Below, in pieces: positions 9,266 through 18,200 of a DNA stretch of 36,387 bases (positions within the stretch are counted from its first letter, which is position 1; each line of letters begins with the position of its first letter). This DNA comes from Longimicrobium sp. (lineage in GTDB: Bacteria; Gemmatimonadota; Gemmatimonadetes; Longimicrobiales; Longimicrobiaceae), in assembly GCF_036388275.1 (NCBI RefSeq), contig NZ_DASVSF010000017.1, positions 1-36,387 of the forward strand, in the 5' to 3' direction. The position numbers were made by a program, and so were the translations under genes. The notes under the pieces were generated by a model. That model saw only the letters and a program-made list of their open reading frames with translations, had not been told where the DNA came from and made no database searches.

Positions 9266-12200
9266 TCGCGGCCCCTTCCGCGTGCGCGGCGGTCGTCAGC
9301 GCGCGCGCGAAGTCCGCCAGCACGGGCCGCTCGAACAGGTCGCCCGGAGCCGCCTCCACGCCCAGCGCCTGGCGGGCCCGCGACGCCACGCGCACGGCAA
9401 GCAGCGAGTGGCCGCCCATCTCGAAGAAGTGGTCCCGGCGCCCGATCCGCTCCGCGCCCAGCAGCTCCGCCCAGATCGCCGCTACCACCTGCTCGGCCTC
9501 GCCCACCGGCTCCTCGTACGCGCGCACCACGAATGCGTCGCCCTCGGGCGCGGGAAGCGCCTTGCGATCGACCTTGCCGTTGGTGGTGACCGGGAACGCC
9601 TGCAGGTGCACGTACGCCGCGGGGACCATGTACTCGGGAAGCCGCTCCGAGAGATGCGCCCGCAGCGCCTGCGCGTCAGGCGCGTCACCGACCACGTAGG
9701 CCACCAGCCGCGTCTCGCCCGGCGCGTCCTCCCGCGCCACCACAACCGCGTCGCGCACGGCGCCGTGGCTTCGCAGCCCCGCCTCGATCTCGCCCAGCTC
9801 GATGCGGAAGCCGCGGACCTTCACCTGCACGTCAAGGCGCCCCAGGTACTCGAGAGAGGCAGTGCGTGAGTGCGTGAGTGCGTCAGTGCGTGAGTCGATG
9901 GCCGGACTCACTTCCGCACTTCCGCACTCACGCACTTCCGCACTTTCCTCCCGCCACCGCACCCGGTCGCCCGTGCGGTACAGCCGCGCGCCCGCCTCGC
10001 CGCCGAACGGGTCGGGGACGAAGCGCTCCGCCGTCGTCCCGGGGCGGTTCAGGTAGCCGCGCGCCACCCCGGCGCCGCCCACGTACAGCTCGCCCGCCAC
10101 GCCGGCGGGAACGGGGAGCAGCGCCGGATCCAGCACGTACGCCGCCACGTTCGGCAGCGGGCCGCCGATCGCCGCAGCGGGGCCCGCAGCCCCGATCTCG
10201 CGGGCCGTCACGTCCACGGTGCACTCCGTCGGCCCGTAGACGTTGTAGAAGCGGGTGGGGACGCGCGACATCCGCTCGCGCAGCTCGCCGTCCACCGCCT
10301 CACCGCCCACCAGCACGAAGCGAGGAAAGCCGCCGTCGGCGCCCAGCCCCGCCGCCAGGGCCGGCCGCAGCAGCGAGGGCGTCATGTCCACCGCGTCCAC
10401 CCGCTCGCGGCGCAGCCACGCCGCTAGCGCCGCCGGGTCGCGGCGAACCGCGTCGGGAACCAGGCACAGCGCGTGTCCCGCCAGCAGCTGCACGACCTGC
10501 TTGACCGACCCGTCGAAGACGAGCGGCGCGTTCACCCCCACGCGCAGCGGGGCGGGATGTTCCGCGTAGATCCGGGCCTGGAGCGCGGAGAACAGGTTCA
10601 CCACCGAGCCGTGCCGGACCATCACGCCCTTGGGCCGGCCGGTGGATCCCGACGTGTAGATGACGTACGCCAGGTGCTCCGGCGTAAGCCCGGCACGCGC
10701 GGGGTTCTCCGCGGACAATTCCGCCCAGGCGCCAGCGTCCGCGTCGAGCGCGACGGCGGGCACGCCCAGCGAGCCGACGCGCTCCCGCAGCGACGCCTGC
10801 GTCAGCAGCACCACGGGCGCGCTGTCGGCCAGCATGTCGCGCAGCCGCGCCACCGGGTACGCGGGGTCCAGCGGGACGTACGCGCCGCCGGCCTTGAGCG
10901 CGGCCAGCAGCCCCACGATTGCATCGACGCCGCGCTCCAGGCACAGCCCCACGCGCGCGTCGGGCTCCACGCCCAGCGCGCGGAGGTGATGCGCGAGGCG
11001 GTTGGCCCGCGCGTTCAGCCCCGCGAACGAGAGCGACTCGTCCCCGAACACCACCGCGTCGGCGTCCGGGGTGCGCGCCGCCTGCGCCTCGAACAGGTCG
11101 GGGAGGCACGCGCCGCGGGGATCGTCGCTCGCCGTCCGGTTCCACCCGTGGACCACGCGGTCGTGCTCGGCCGCCGCCAGCAGCGCCACCCGGTCCATCC
11201 GGCCGCCTTCGTCCGCCGCCATCGCCTCGAGCACGCGGCGGAAGTAGCCCGCGTAGCGCTCCACCGTCTGGCGCTCGAACAGCGACCGGGCGTACGTAAG
11301 CCCGCCGGCGATGCGCCCGTCGTGCTCCCCTAGCGAGAGCAGCAGGTCGAACTTGGTCGTATCCGTCCCGGCCACGTCCGCGTCGGCAATGGCCAGCCCC
11401 GGCAGCGCCAGGCCGCCGTCCGCCTCGTCGCGCCAGGCGAACATCACCTGAAAGAGGGGGCTATGCGCCAGGCTGCGCACGGGGCGCAGGCGCTCCACCA
11501 CCTGCTCGAACGGGATGTCCTGGTTCCGCTGCGCCTCCAGCGCGCGCCCCTTTACGCGATCGAGCAGCTCCCCCACGCGCGGTCCATCCGACAGGTCGAT
11601 CCGGACGGGAAGCGTGTTGACGAAAAAGCCGATCAGCTCCTCCACCTCCGCGCGGCCGCGGTTGGCGCTCGGGGTGCCGATCACCACGTCGTCCTGCCCC
11701 GAGAGCCGGGCGAGCACGGCGGCCCATCCGGCCAGCAGCGTCATGAACAGCGTGGTGCCGTGCCGCTGCGACAGCGTCTTGAGCGCCGCGGCCAGCGCCT
11801 CGTCGAGCTCCACGTTCACCGACGCGCCGGCGAAGTCCTGCTTCGCCGGGCGCGGGTGGTCGGTGGGCAGCTCCAGCAGCTCCGGCGCGCCGGCCAGCGT
11901 CCGCGTCCAGTACTCTCCCTGCGCCTCCAGCACCGGCCCTTCCACCGCGCGGCGGTGCCACGCCGCGTAGTCGGCGTACTGCACCGGCAGCGGCGGGAGC
12001 GGATCGGGCTCGCCGCGCGCGAAGGCGGCGTACAGCGCGCCCAACTCGTGGTACAGCACGCCCATCGACCATTCGTCGGAGACGATGTGGTGCATCGTCA
12101 GCAGCAGCACGTGGTCGTCCGCCGCCATGCGCACCAGGCGACCGCGCACCAGCGGCCCGTGCGCCAGGTCGAAGGGCGCGCTCGCCTCGTCGCGCACCAG

Positions 12201-15110
12201 GCGGCGCAGCTCGCCTTCCACATCCTCCGAGGCGCGGAGATCGTGCTCCACCAGCCGGAACCCGCTCTCCTCCACCGGTGCGATGTGCTGCACCGGCTCG
12301 CCCTCCACGGCCGGGAAGGTGGTGCGCAGCACCTCGTGGCGGGCGACGATGCGGTCCAGCGACCGCGCCAGCGCGCCGTGGTCCAGGCCGCCCCGCAGGC
12401 GCAGGCCCATGGGGACGTGGTACGCCGCCCCCATCCCCCCCAGCTGTTCCAGGAACCACAGCCGCTGCTGCGCAAACGAGAGCGGGATCTTTCCGGTGCG
12501 ATCCACCCGCTCGACCGCGCCCGCTTCCGCGCGCGCGGCCGTCTGCAGCCCCCGCGCGAAGTCGGCCAGCACCGGGCGCTCGAACAGGTCGCCCGGCAGG
12601 GCCTCCACGCCCAGCGCCTGCCGCACGCGCGAAACGACGCGCGCCGCGAGCAGCGAGTGCCCGCCCAACGCGAAGAAGTGGTCGCGCCGGCCCACGCGCT
12701 CCGCGCCCAGCAGCTCCGCCCAGATCGCCGCGACCGCCCGCTCCGCCTCGCCCACCGGCTCCTCGTAGGCGCGCACCACGAATGCGTCGCCCTCCGGCGC
12801 GGGGAGCGCCCCGCGGTTCACCTTGCCGTTCGGGGTCAGCGGCAGCCTCTCCAGGCGCACGTACGCCGCCGGGACCATGTATTCGGGGAGGCGTTCCGAG
12901 AGATGCGCCCGCAGCACCTCCGCTCCCGGCGTCTCGTCGCCCGCCACGTACGCCACCAGCCGCTTCTCGCCCGGTGCGTCCTCGCGCACGAGCACCACCG
13001 CCTCCCGTACGCCGGCGTGCTCCACGAGCCGCGCCTCGATCTCGCCCGGCTCGATGCGGAAACCGCGCACCTTGATCTGCGCATCCATCCGCCCCAGGAA
13101 CTCCAGGTTCCCATCCGGGCGCCACCGCACCCGGTCACCGGTGCGGTACAGCCGCGCCCCGCTTTCCCGGGCGAAGGGATCGGGGACGAAATTCTCCGCC
13201 GTCAGCCCCGGCCGGGCCAGGTAGCCACGGGCCACGCCCACGCCCCCCACGTACATCTCGCCGGGCACGCCGACCGGTACCGGCATCCCGATCGCGTCGA
13301 GCACGTACACCCGCACGTTCTCCAAGGGCCGGCCGATCGCCGGCGCACGCCCGTCCGCCTCACAGCGGGCGGAGGTCGCGCAGACCGTGACCTCCGTCGG
13401 CCCGTAGGCGTTCACGAAGGTACGGCCAACACTCCACCGCTCCCCCGTGGCGGCGTCCACCGCCTCCCCCGCGCTCACCACGGTGCGCAGCTCCGGCAGG
13501 TCGTCGGGCGCGAGGATGGCCAGCACCGAGGGCGTCAGGGTGGCCACGGTCACCCGCCCGCGCCGCAGCGTCTCCAGCAGCTCCGGACCGGGGAGAAGCG
13601 CCTCGCGCGGCGCCATCACCAGGGTGGCCCCGGCCAGCAGCGTGTCGAACACCTCCGCCACCGCCGCGTCGAAGGAGAACGAGGCGATCTGCAGGACGCG
13701 GCTCGTGCCGTCGATGCCGAAGCGGCGGGCCTGCGCGTACGCCAGGTTGGGAACACCGCGGTGCGGCACCATCACGCCCTTGGGCGTCCCGGTGGAGCCG
13801 GAGGTATAGATGACGTACGCCAGGTTGTCCGGACGCGCGCCGACGGCGGGCGCCTGGCCGCTCTCGGCCTCGATGCGCTCGCGGTCGGCGTCGAGGCAGA
13901 CGACCTCGGCGGCGTGGGGCGTGAGCCCCTCCGGCAGCGGTAGGCGGGTGAGCAGGAGCGGGGCGCCCGCGTCGGCGAGCATGAAGGCCAGCCGCTCGGC
14001 CGGGTAGGCGGGGTCCAGCGGCACGCAGGCGCCGCCGGCCTTGAGCACGGCAAGGGTGGCGACCACCTGCTCCGGGCCGCGCTCCAGGCAGATGCCGACC
14101 CGGGTCTCCGGGTGGACCCCGCGGCGGCGCAGGTGGTTCGCCAGCCGGTTGGCGGCGTGGTCCAGCGCGGCGTAGCTCAGCGTCTCGTCGTTCCAAGCGA
14201 CCGCCACCGCATCCGGCGTGCGCGCCGCCTGCGCCTCGAACAGCTCGTGGATGCACCGGTCCGCCGGGTACTCGGCCTCCGTCCGGTTCCACTCCTCCAC
14301 CACCCGGCGCCGCTCATCCTCCGAGACCAGCTCGAGCCGATCCACCGCCAGCGCCTTGTCGGCCGCCATCTGCTCCAGCACCCGCCGCAGGTAGCCCAGC
14401 CAGCGCTCCACCGTTGCCTGCGCGAAGAGCGCCGTCGCGTACGTGAGACTCCCCACGATCCGCCCATCCCACGCGGAAAGGGTGAGCGACAGGTCGAACT
14501 TCGCGGCCTGCGACGACGAGCCCGCGCGTTCCACCCCGGGGGCAGGGAGTTCCGGCCGGCCCTCCGGCGCGTTTTCCCAGGCGAACATCACCTGGAAGAG
14601 GGGCGCGTGCGCCGGGCTGCGCGCGGACTGCACGAGCTCCACCACCTGCTCGAACGGGATGTCCTGGTGGTGCTGTGCCCCGAGCACCCGCTCCTTCACC
14701 CGGTCCAGCAGCTCCGCCACGGTGGGCGCGCCGGACAGGTCCGCGCGGATCGCCAGGGGGTTGGCGGCGGCGCCGGCCGGCCCATCGCTCTCCCCGTGGC
14801 CCGCCGCCGGCGTACCGACGACCACCTCCGCCTGCCCCGAAAGCCGGCCCAGCACCACCGCCCACCCGGCCAGGAGCGTCATGGAAAGCGTGGCCCCATG
14901 CCGCCGCGAGAGTGCTTCGAGCCCCGCGCGCAACTCCTCGTCCAGCTCCACCTCCACGATGGCGCCAGCGTAGTCCTGCCGCGCCGGACGCGCGTGGTCG
15001 GTGGGCAGCTCCAGCAGCCCGGGAGCATCGGAGAGCGTCGTCTTCCAGTACTCCGCCGCGGCCTGCATGGGGGCGATGGCCTGGAGCCCGGCGGTCGAAC
15101 GATTCAGCAT
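6048..15110 (-). CDS. NRPS gene D, three modules: dC-A-T-C-A-T-C-A-T
   Basis: Synthetase of 3020 aa. A3 cores lie near residues 438, 1488 and 2561, and carrier serines near 818, 1900 and 2954. Like gene B it opens with a headless condensation domain. Modules 2 and 3 have full condensation domains, with the second His motif reading HHIVSDEWS (module 2, Gly changed to Glu) and HHIVADGWS (module 3). Predicted substrates are aromatic (DAATVAAVCK), Glu (DGKDLGVVDK) and an uncertain, perhaps basic residue (DVENIGGVTK). I chose the ATG at 15110 (MLNRSTAG) over the upstream in-frame GTG at 15161, because the extra 17 residues are not conserved in gene B. The second A domain carries an extra segment of about 27 residues coded by a palindromic repeat (9861-9946). 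The gene ends with TAA at 6050-6048, 45 bp before gene E. The C-terminal tail (REPGATTA) resembles those of genes A and C. No thioesterase is present. Confidence 0.97.
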   Translation of the reverse strand: MLNRSTAGLQAIAPMQAAAEYWKTTLSDAPGLLELPTDHARPARQDYAGAIVEVELDEELRAGLEALSRRHGATLSMTLLAGWAVVLGRLSGQAEVVVGTPAAGHGESDGPAGAAANPLAIRADLSGAPTVAELLDRVKERVLGAQHHQDIPFEQVVELVQSARSPAHAPLFQVMFAWENAPEGRPELPAPGVERAGSSSQAAKFDLSLTLSAWDGRIVGSLTYATALFAQATVERWLGYLRRVLEQMAADKALAVDRLELVSEDERRRVVEEWNRTEAEYPADRCIHELFEAQAARTPDAVAVAWNDETLSYAALDHAANRLANHLRRRGVHPETRVGICLERGPEQVVATLAVLKAGGACVPLDPAYPAERLAFMLADAGAPLLLTRLPLPEGLTPHAAEVVCLDADRERIEAESGQAPAVGARPDNLAYVIYTSGSTGTPKGVMVPHRGVPNLAYAQARRFGIDGTSRVLQIASFSFDAAVAEVFDTLLAGATLVMAPREALLPGPELLETLRRGRVTVATLTPSVLAILAPDDLPELRTVVSAGEAVDAATGERWSVGRTFVNAYGPTEVTVCATSARCEADGRAPAIGRPLENVRVYVLDAIGMPVPVGVPGEMYVGGVGVARGYLARPGLTAENFVPDPFARESGARLYRTGDRVRWRPDGNLEFLGRMDAQIKVRGFRIEPGEIEARLVEHAGVREAVVLVREDAPGEKRLVAYVAGDETPGAEVLRAHLSERLPEYMVPAAYVRLERLPLTPNGKVNRGALPAPEGDAFVVRAYEEPVGEAERAVAAIWAELLGAERVGRRDHFFALGGHSLLAARVVSRVRQALGVEALPGDLFERPVLADFARGLQTAARAEAGAVERVDRTGKIPLSFAQQRLWFLEQLGGMGAAYHVPMGLRLRGGLDHGALARSLDRIVARHEVLRTTFPAVEGEPVQHIAPVEESGFRLVEHDLRASEDVEGELRRLVRDEASAPFDLAHGPLVRGRLVRMAADDHVLLLTMHHIVSDEWSMGVLYHELGALYAAFARGEPDPLPPLPVQYADYAAWHRRAVEGPVLEAQGEYWTRTLAGAPELLELPTDHPRPAKQDFAGASVNVELDEALAAALKTLSQRHGTTLFMTLLAGWAAVLARLSGQDDVVIGTPSANRGRAEVEELIGFFVNTLPVRIDLSDGPRVGELLDRVKGRALEAQRNQDIPFEQVVERLRPVRSLAHSPLFQVMFAWRDEADGGLALPGLAIADADVAGTDTTKFDLLLSLGEHDGRIAGGLTYARSLFERQTVERYAGYFRRVLEAMAADEGGRMDRVALLAAAEHDRVVHGWNRTASDDPRGACLPDLFEAQAARTPDADAVVFGDESLSFAGLNARANRLAHHLRALGVEPDARVGLCLERGVDAIVGLLAALKAGGAYVPLDPAYPVARLRDMLADSAPVVLLTQASLRERVGSLGVPAVALDADAGAWAELSAENPARAGLTPEHLAYVIYTSGSTGRPKGVMVRHGSVVNLFSALQARIYAEHPAPLRVGVNAPLVFDGSVKQVVQLLAGHALCLVPDAVRRDPAALAAWLRRERVDAVDMTPSLLRPALAAGLGADGGFPRFVLVGGEAVDGELRERMSRVPTRFYNVYGPTECTVDVTAREIGAAGPAAAIGGPLPNVAAYVLDPALLPVPAGVAGELYVGGAGVARGYLNRPGTTAERFVPDPFGGEAGARLYRTGDRVRWREESAEVRECGSAEVSPAIDSRTDALTHSRTASLEYLGRLDVQVKVRGFRIELGEIEAGLRSHGAVRDAVVVAREDAPGETRLVAYVVGDAPDAQALRAHLSERLPEYMVPAAYVHLQAFPVTTNGKVDRKALPAPEGDAFVVRAYEEPVGEAEQVVAAIWAELLGAERIGRRDHFFEMGGHSLLAVRVASRARQALGVEAAPGDLFERPVLADFARALTTAAHAEGAAIEPVDRTGKIPLSFAQQRLWFLEQLGELGSTYHIPTGLRLRGELDRGALVRSLDRIVARHEALRTTFPTVEGEPVQHIAPAEESAFRLVEHDLRASADAEDGLRRLVSDEASAPFDLARGPLVRGRLVRMAADDHVLLLTMHHIVADGWSAGVLFRELGALYAAFARGKPDPLPPLPVQYADYAAWHRRWVEGPVLRAQGEYWTRTLAGAPELLELPTDRPRPAKQDSAGASVNVELDEALTAALRALSQRHGTTLFMTLLAGWATVLARLSGQDDVVIGTPSANRGRAEVEELIGFFVNTLPVRIDLSDGPRVGELLHRVKTRALEAQRNQDIPLEQVVERVRPARSLAYSPLFQVMFAWQNAPEGTLELPGLQAAAVPASAQETAKFDLTLTLAESGDRIVGDLNFATALFGHATAERHAGYLRRVLEEMAADDSKPVDRLELLPAEERARVLEAWSRTEAVEPGAPCVHALFEAWVARTPDAAAVAAAGERLTYAELNAAANRLARRLRAAGVGPEARVGVMLERSAELVVALLAVLKAGGAYLPLDPALPAARRAGLLADAGAAVLVTRDRVPEGFAGTVVAPAEAEGENGDDLELDVPAAALAYVIYTSGSTGTPKGVGVAHAEAAAHCRAAAAAYGLTPADRVMQFAAAGFDVSLEQTLAPLSAGVCVVMRGNEVPTPLELARQAAEQGLTVINPPTAYWHQLAADADALELLARTVRLVIAGGEAMSPAAARGWAAGPAAGVRLLNGYGPTEAVVTCTAYDVPPTLAEGAVHVPVGRPLPGRAAYVVDGWMHPAPLAAPGELCIGGVLARGYLGRPAATAQAFVPDPFSATPGARMYRTGDRARWLATGELEFLGRRDHQVKVRGYRIEPGEVEARLAEHAGVREAVVVAREDTPGNRRLVAYVVGEETAGAEALRAHLGETLPAYMVPSAFVRLDAFPLTPNGKVDRGALPAPEGDAHAAREYEAPVGKVEQSLAEIWAELMGVERVGRGDDFFGLGGHSLLAVQMISRVRQAMQVELALASVFETPVLSALADRIVDLRLAQFDPEAQARFARLLREPGATTA
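9265..12510 (-). other. Module D2: C-A-T, predicted glutamate, with HHxxxDE and A-domain insertion
   Basis: Full-length C domain whose catalytic motif is HHIVSDEWS (codon GAA where Gly is expected, near 12070). The A domain (VFDGSVKQVVQ, VDMTPSLLR, LVGGEAV, NVYGPTECTVD) gives DGKDLGVVDK, one residue from the glutamate code DAKDLGVVDK. Between A7 (YRTGDRVRW) and LEYLGR, where relatives have about four residues (RPDG-like), this module has an extra segment of about 27 residues coded by the palindromic repeat. The carrier is FFEMGGHSLLAVRVA. Confidence 0.83.
9861..9946. repeat. Palindromic array of 8-bp units inserted in the D2 A domain
   Basis: The plus strand has AGTGCGTG, AGTGCGTG, AGTGCGTC, AGTGCGTG in tandem (9861-9892). 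Then comes a short centre, then reverse-complement-type units (ACTCACTT, CCGCACTT, CCGCACTC, ACGCACTT, CCGCACTT; about 9906-9945). A perfect 14-base inverted pair is 9861-9874 with 9923-9936. The whole could fold into a long hairpin. It is in frame with gene D and codes for the Ser/Arg/Glu/Thr-rich segment between A7 and the LEYLGR motif. It looks like a small non-autonomous palindromic (REP/MITE-like) element. Confidence 0.85.
12510..15110 (-). other. Module D1: headless C - A(aromatic) - T
   Basis: Leader MLNRSTAG, then a half condensation domain entering at AAAEYWKTTLSDAPGLLELP, the same point as in B1. C1-C4, including HHxxxDG, are absent. C5 is further decayed (AGAAANPLAIRADL), while C6 (HHQDIPFEQVVE) and C7 (APLFQVMFAW) are kept. 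The A domain is very similar to that of B1 but its pocket is DAATVAAVCK, Ala replacing Ser at the third position of the Tyr code. An aromatic substrate is likely. The A10 motif reads NGKVNRG, with Asn for Asp. Confidence 0.83.
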
Positions 15111-15210
15111 GGTTACGGACAACTGTATGGGTTGCGGGGTGCGAGCGCCGTGGCGCCGCACCTCCCCGAATGGCGGAGCGGACAGGACCGGCGGAGCCGG
15201 GCGGACGTTC
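15111..15210 (-). other. 100-bp C/D spacer, near-copy of the A/B spacer
   Basis: Same length as the A/B spacer and aligned to it base for base over most of its extent: a TTCTCAGCCGGGCT-like end at the upstream stop, CCGAATGGC in the middle, GGTTGCGGGGT near the ATG. The similarity continues into the flanking coding sequence on the gene D side (headless C) and, more loosely, on the gene C tail side. No terminator is seen. Confidence 0.8.
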
Positions 15211-18200
15211 TCAGCCGGGCTCCCCCATAGCCGGCGCGGCCTCTACGCCCGGCTCGCGGAAGCGCTGCGCGAGCCGCGCGAGGGTTGCGGGGTCGAACCG
15301 GGCGAGCCGCAGGTCCAGTATCCGGTCGGCGAGCGCGGAAAGCACGGGCGCCTCGAACACGGCGGCCAGTGCAAGCTCCACGTCCATCGCCTGCCGCACC
15401 CGCGAGATCATCTGCACCGCCAGGAGCGAGTGTCCGCCCAGCAGGAAGAAGTCGTCCCCGCGCCCCACCCGCTCCGCGCCCAGCAGCTCGGCCCAGATCT
15501 CGGCGAGCGACTGCTCCACCTTCCCCACCGGCGCCTCGTACTCCCGCGCTCCATAGGCGTCGCCCTCCGGGGCGGGAAGCGCCCGGCGGTCGACCTTGCC
15601 GTTCGGCGTGAGCGGAAAGGCGTCCAGCCGCACGAACGCCGACGGCACCATGTACGCCGGCAGCGCCTGGCCCACGTGCGCACGCAGCGCTTCCGCTCCC
15701 GCCGTCTCCTCGCCCACCACGTACGCCACCAGCCGCCTGTCTCCCGACGCGTCCTCGCGCGCCAGGACGACGGCCTCGCGCACGCTCGGGTGCTCGGCCA
15801 GCCGCGCCTCGATCTCGCCCGGCTCGATGCGGAAGCCGCGGATCTTTACCTGGAAGTCGGTGCGCCCCAGGAACTCCAGCGTACCGTCCGCCCGCCAGCG
15901 GCCCAGGTCGCCGGTGCGGTACATCCGCGCGCCGCTTTCCACCGGGAACGGATCGGGGACGAAGCGCTCCGCCGTCAGCCCCGCGCGGCGCAGGTAGCCG
16001 CGCGCCACGCCGGCCCCGCCCACGTACAGCTCGCCCGCCACCCCCACGGGCGCCGGCTCGCCGCGCGCGTCCAGGACGTAGATCCTCGCGTTGGCGATGG
16101 GCCGGCCGATCGCGGGCGCGCGGCCGTCCACGCCGCACACGTGCGACGTCGAATCGATGGTCGCCTCGGTGGGGCCGTACAGGTTCACCACCTCGCCCGC
16201 GCCCGCGGCGCGCGCCTCCTCCACCAAAGCGGCCGGGAGCGGCTCGCCCCCGCAGAAGAGGACCCGGCAGGGGAGCGCGGAACCCGCGCCCAGGACGGCC
16301 TGGAGAAGGGTGGGGACGAACTGCGCGACGGTGACCCCGCCTTCCGCCATCACCCGCCCGATGGCCTCCGGGTCCTTCGCCGCGGCGGAGGAAAGGAGCA
16401 GCATCCGCGCGCCGGTGGCCAGCGGCGTCCACAGCTCCCACACCGACGCGTCGAACGAGACGGACGTGCGCTGCAGCACCGTGTCGCCCGCGCCGATGCC
16501 GAATGCCGCGGCCTGCCACGCGGTGTGGTTGACCAGGCTGCGGTGCTCCACCATCACGCCCTTGGGGCGCCCCGTGGAGCCGGAGGTGTAGATGATGTAC
16601 GCCAGGTGGCCGGGGGTGAGCCCCGCGCAGGCGGGGTTCGTCTCCGGCCCCTGCGCCCACGCCGGGGCGGGGGCGTCGAGCTCCACCACCGGGACGTCCA
16701 CCCCCGCGAAGGTGCCGGTCAGCGGCGACTGCGTCACGAGCACCGACGGCGCGCAGTCCTCCAGCATGGTGCGCAGCCGGCCGGCGGGGTACGCCGGGTC
16801 CAGCGGCACGTAGGCGCCGCCTGCCTTGAGAATGGCCAGCAGGCCGGCGATCATCTCCGGGCCGCGCTCCACGCAGATCGCCACGCGCACGTCCGGCCCC
16901 ACGCCGAGGGTGCGGAGGTGGTGCGCCAGCCGGTTGGCACGCGCGTTCAGCTCGCCGTAGGTGAGCGGCTCATCCTCGAAGACCACCGCCACCGCGCCCG
17001 GCGTGCGCTCCGCCTGCGCCTCGAACAGCTCGTGGATGCACCGGTCCGCCGGAACCTCGGCCTCCGTGTGGTTCCACTCCTCCAGCACCCGCGCGCGCTC
17101 CTCCGCGGGGAGCAGCGCCACCCCGTCGACGGGCTGCGTGTCGTCGGCGACCATCTCCTCCAGCACGCGCCGCAGGTAGCCCACCCAGCGCTCCACGGTC
17201 GCGCGCTCGAACAGCGACGTGGCATACTCCAGGTCGCCGGCGATGCGGCCGTCATCCTCGCCCAGGGTCAGCAGCAGGTCGAACTTGGCGCTCACGCGCG
17301 GCGCCGAGGCCGCCGGGGCCACGGTGAGCCCCGGCAGCGCCAGTGCGCCCCCCGCCGCGCCCTGCCACGCGAACATCACCTGGAAGAGCGGGCTGTACGC
17401 CAGGCTGCGCGCGGGACGCAGGCGCTCCACCACCTGCTCGAACGGGATGTCCTGGTTCCGCTGCCCCTCCAGCGCGCGCGCCTTCACCTGCGCCAGCAGC
17501 CCGGCCAGGGTGGGGCGGGGGGCAAGGTCCACCCGCAGCGCCAGCGTGTTCACGAAGAAGCCGATCAGCTCCTCCACCTCGGGCCGCGTGCGGTTCGCCC
17601 ACGGGGTGCCGACGACCACCTCGTCCTGGCCCGAGAGCCGGGCGAGCACCGTGGCCCAGCCGGCCAGCAGCGTCATGTACAGGGTGGTGCCATGGCGGTG
17701 GCTGAGCGCCGTGAGCCCCGCCGCCAGCTCCCCGTCCAGCTCCACGTGCACGGCCGCGCCCGCGTGGTCCTGCCGGGCGGGGCGCGGGTGGTCGGTCGGG
17801 AGATCCAGCAGCTCCGGCGCCCCGGCGAGCGCCTGCGTCCAGTACGCCGCCTGCGCATCCAGCACCTCGCCTTCCGCCCACTGCCGCTGCCATGCGGCGT
17901 AGTCGGCGTACTGCACCGGGAGGGCGGCGAGCGGATCGGGCTGCCCCTGGCTGAACGCCGTGTACAGCGTGCTCAGCTCCCGGTTGAACACCCCCATGCT
18001 CCACCCGTCGGCAACCACGTGGTGCATGGTCACCAGCAGCAGGTGGTCGTCATCCGCCAGGCGGACCAGGCGCGCGCGGACGAGCGGCCCCCGCTCCAGG
18101 TCGAAGGGCGCGTCCGCCTCCCTGTCCACCAGGCGCTCCACCTGGGCTTCGGCGTGCGGCTCGCCGCGCAGGTCGTGCTCCCCCAGGGCGAAGCCGCTCT

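Noticed and set aside
9861..9946. CRISPR array
   Set aside because: The units are 8 bp, tandem without spacers, mirrored as inverted repeats, and lie inside a coding frame.
15111..15161. GTG start for gene D at 15161
   Set aside because: It adds 17 residues not shared with gene B; a one-base shift between the two spacers breaks any common extended frame.
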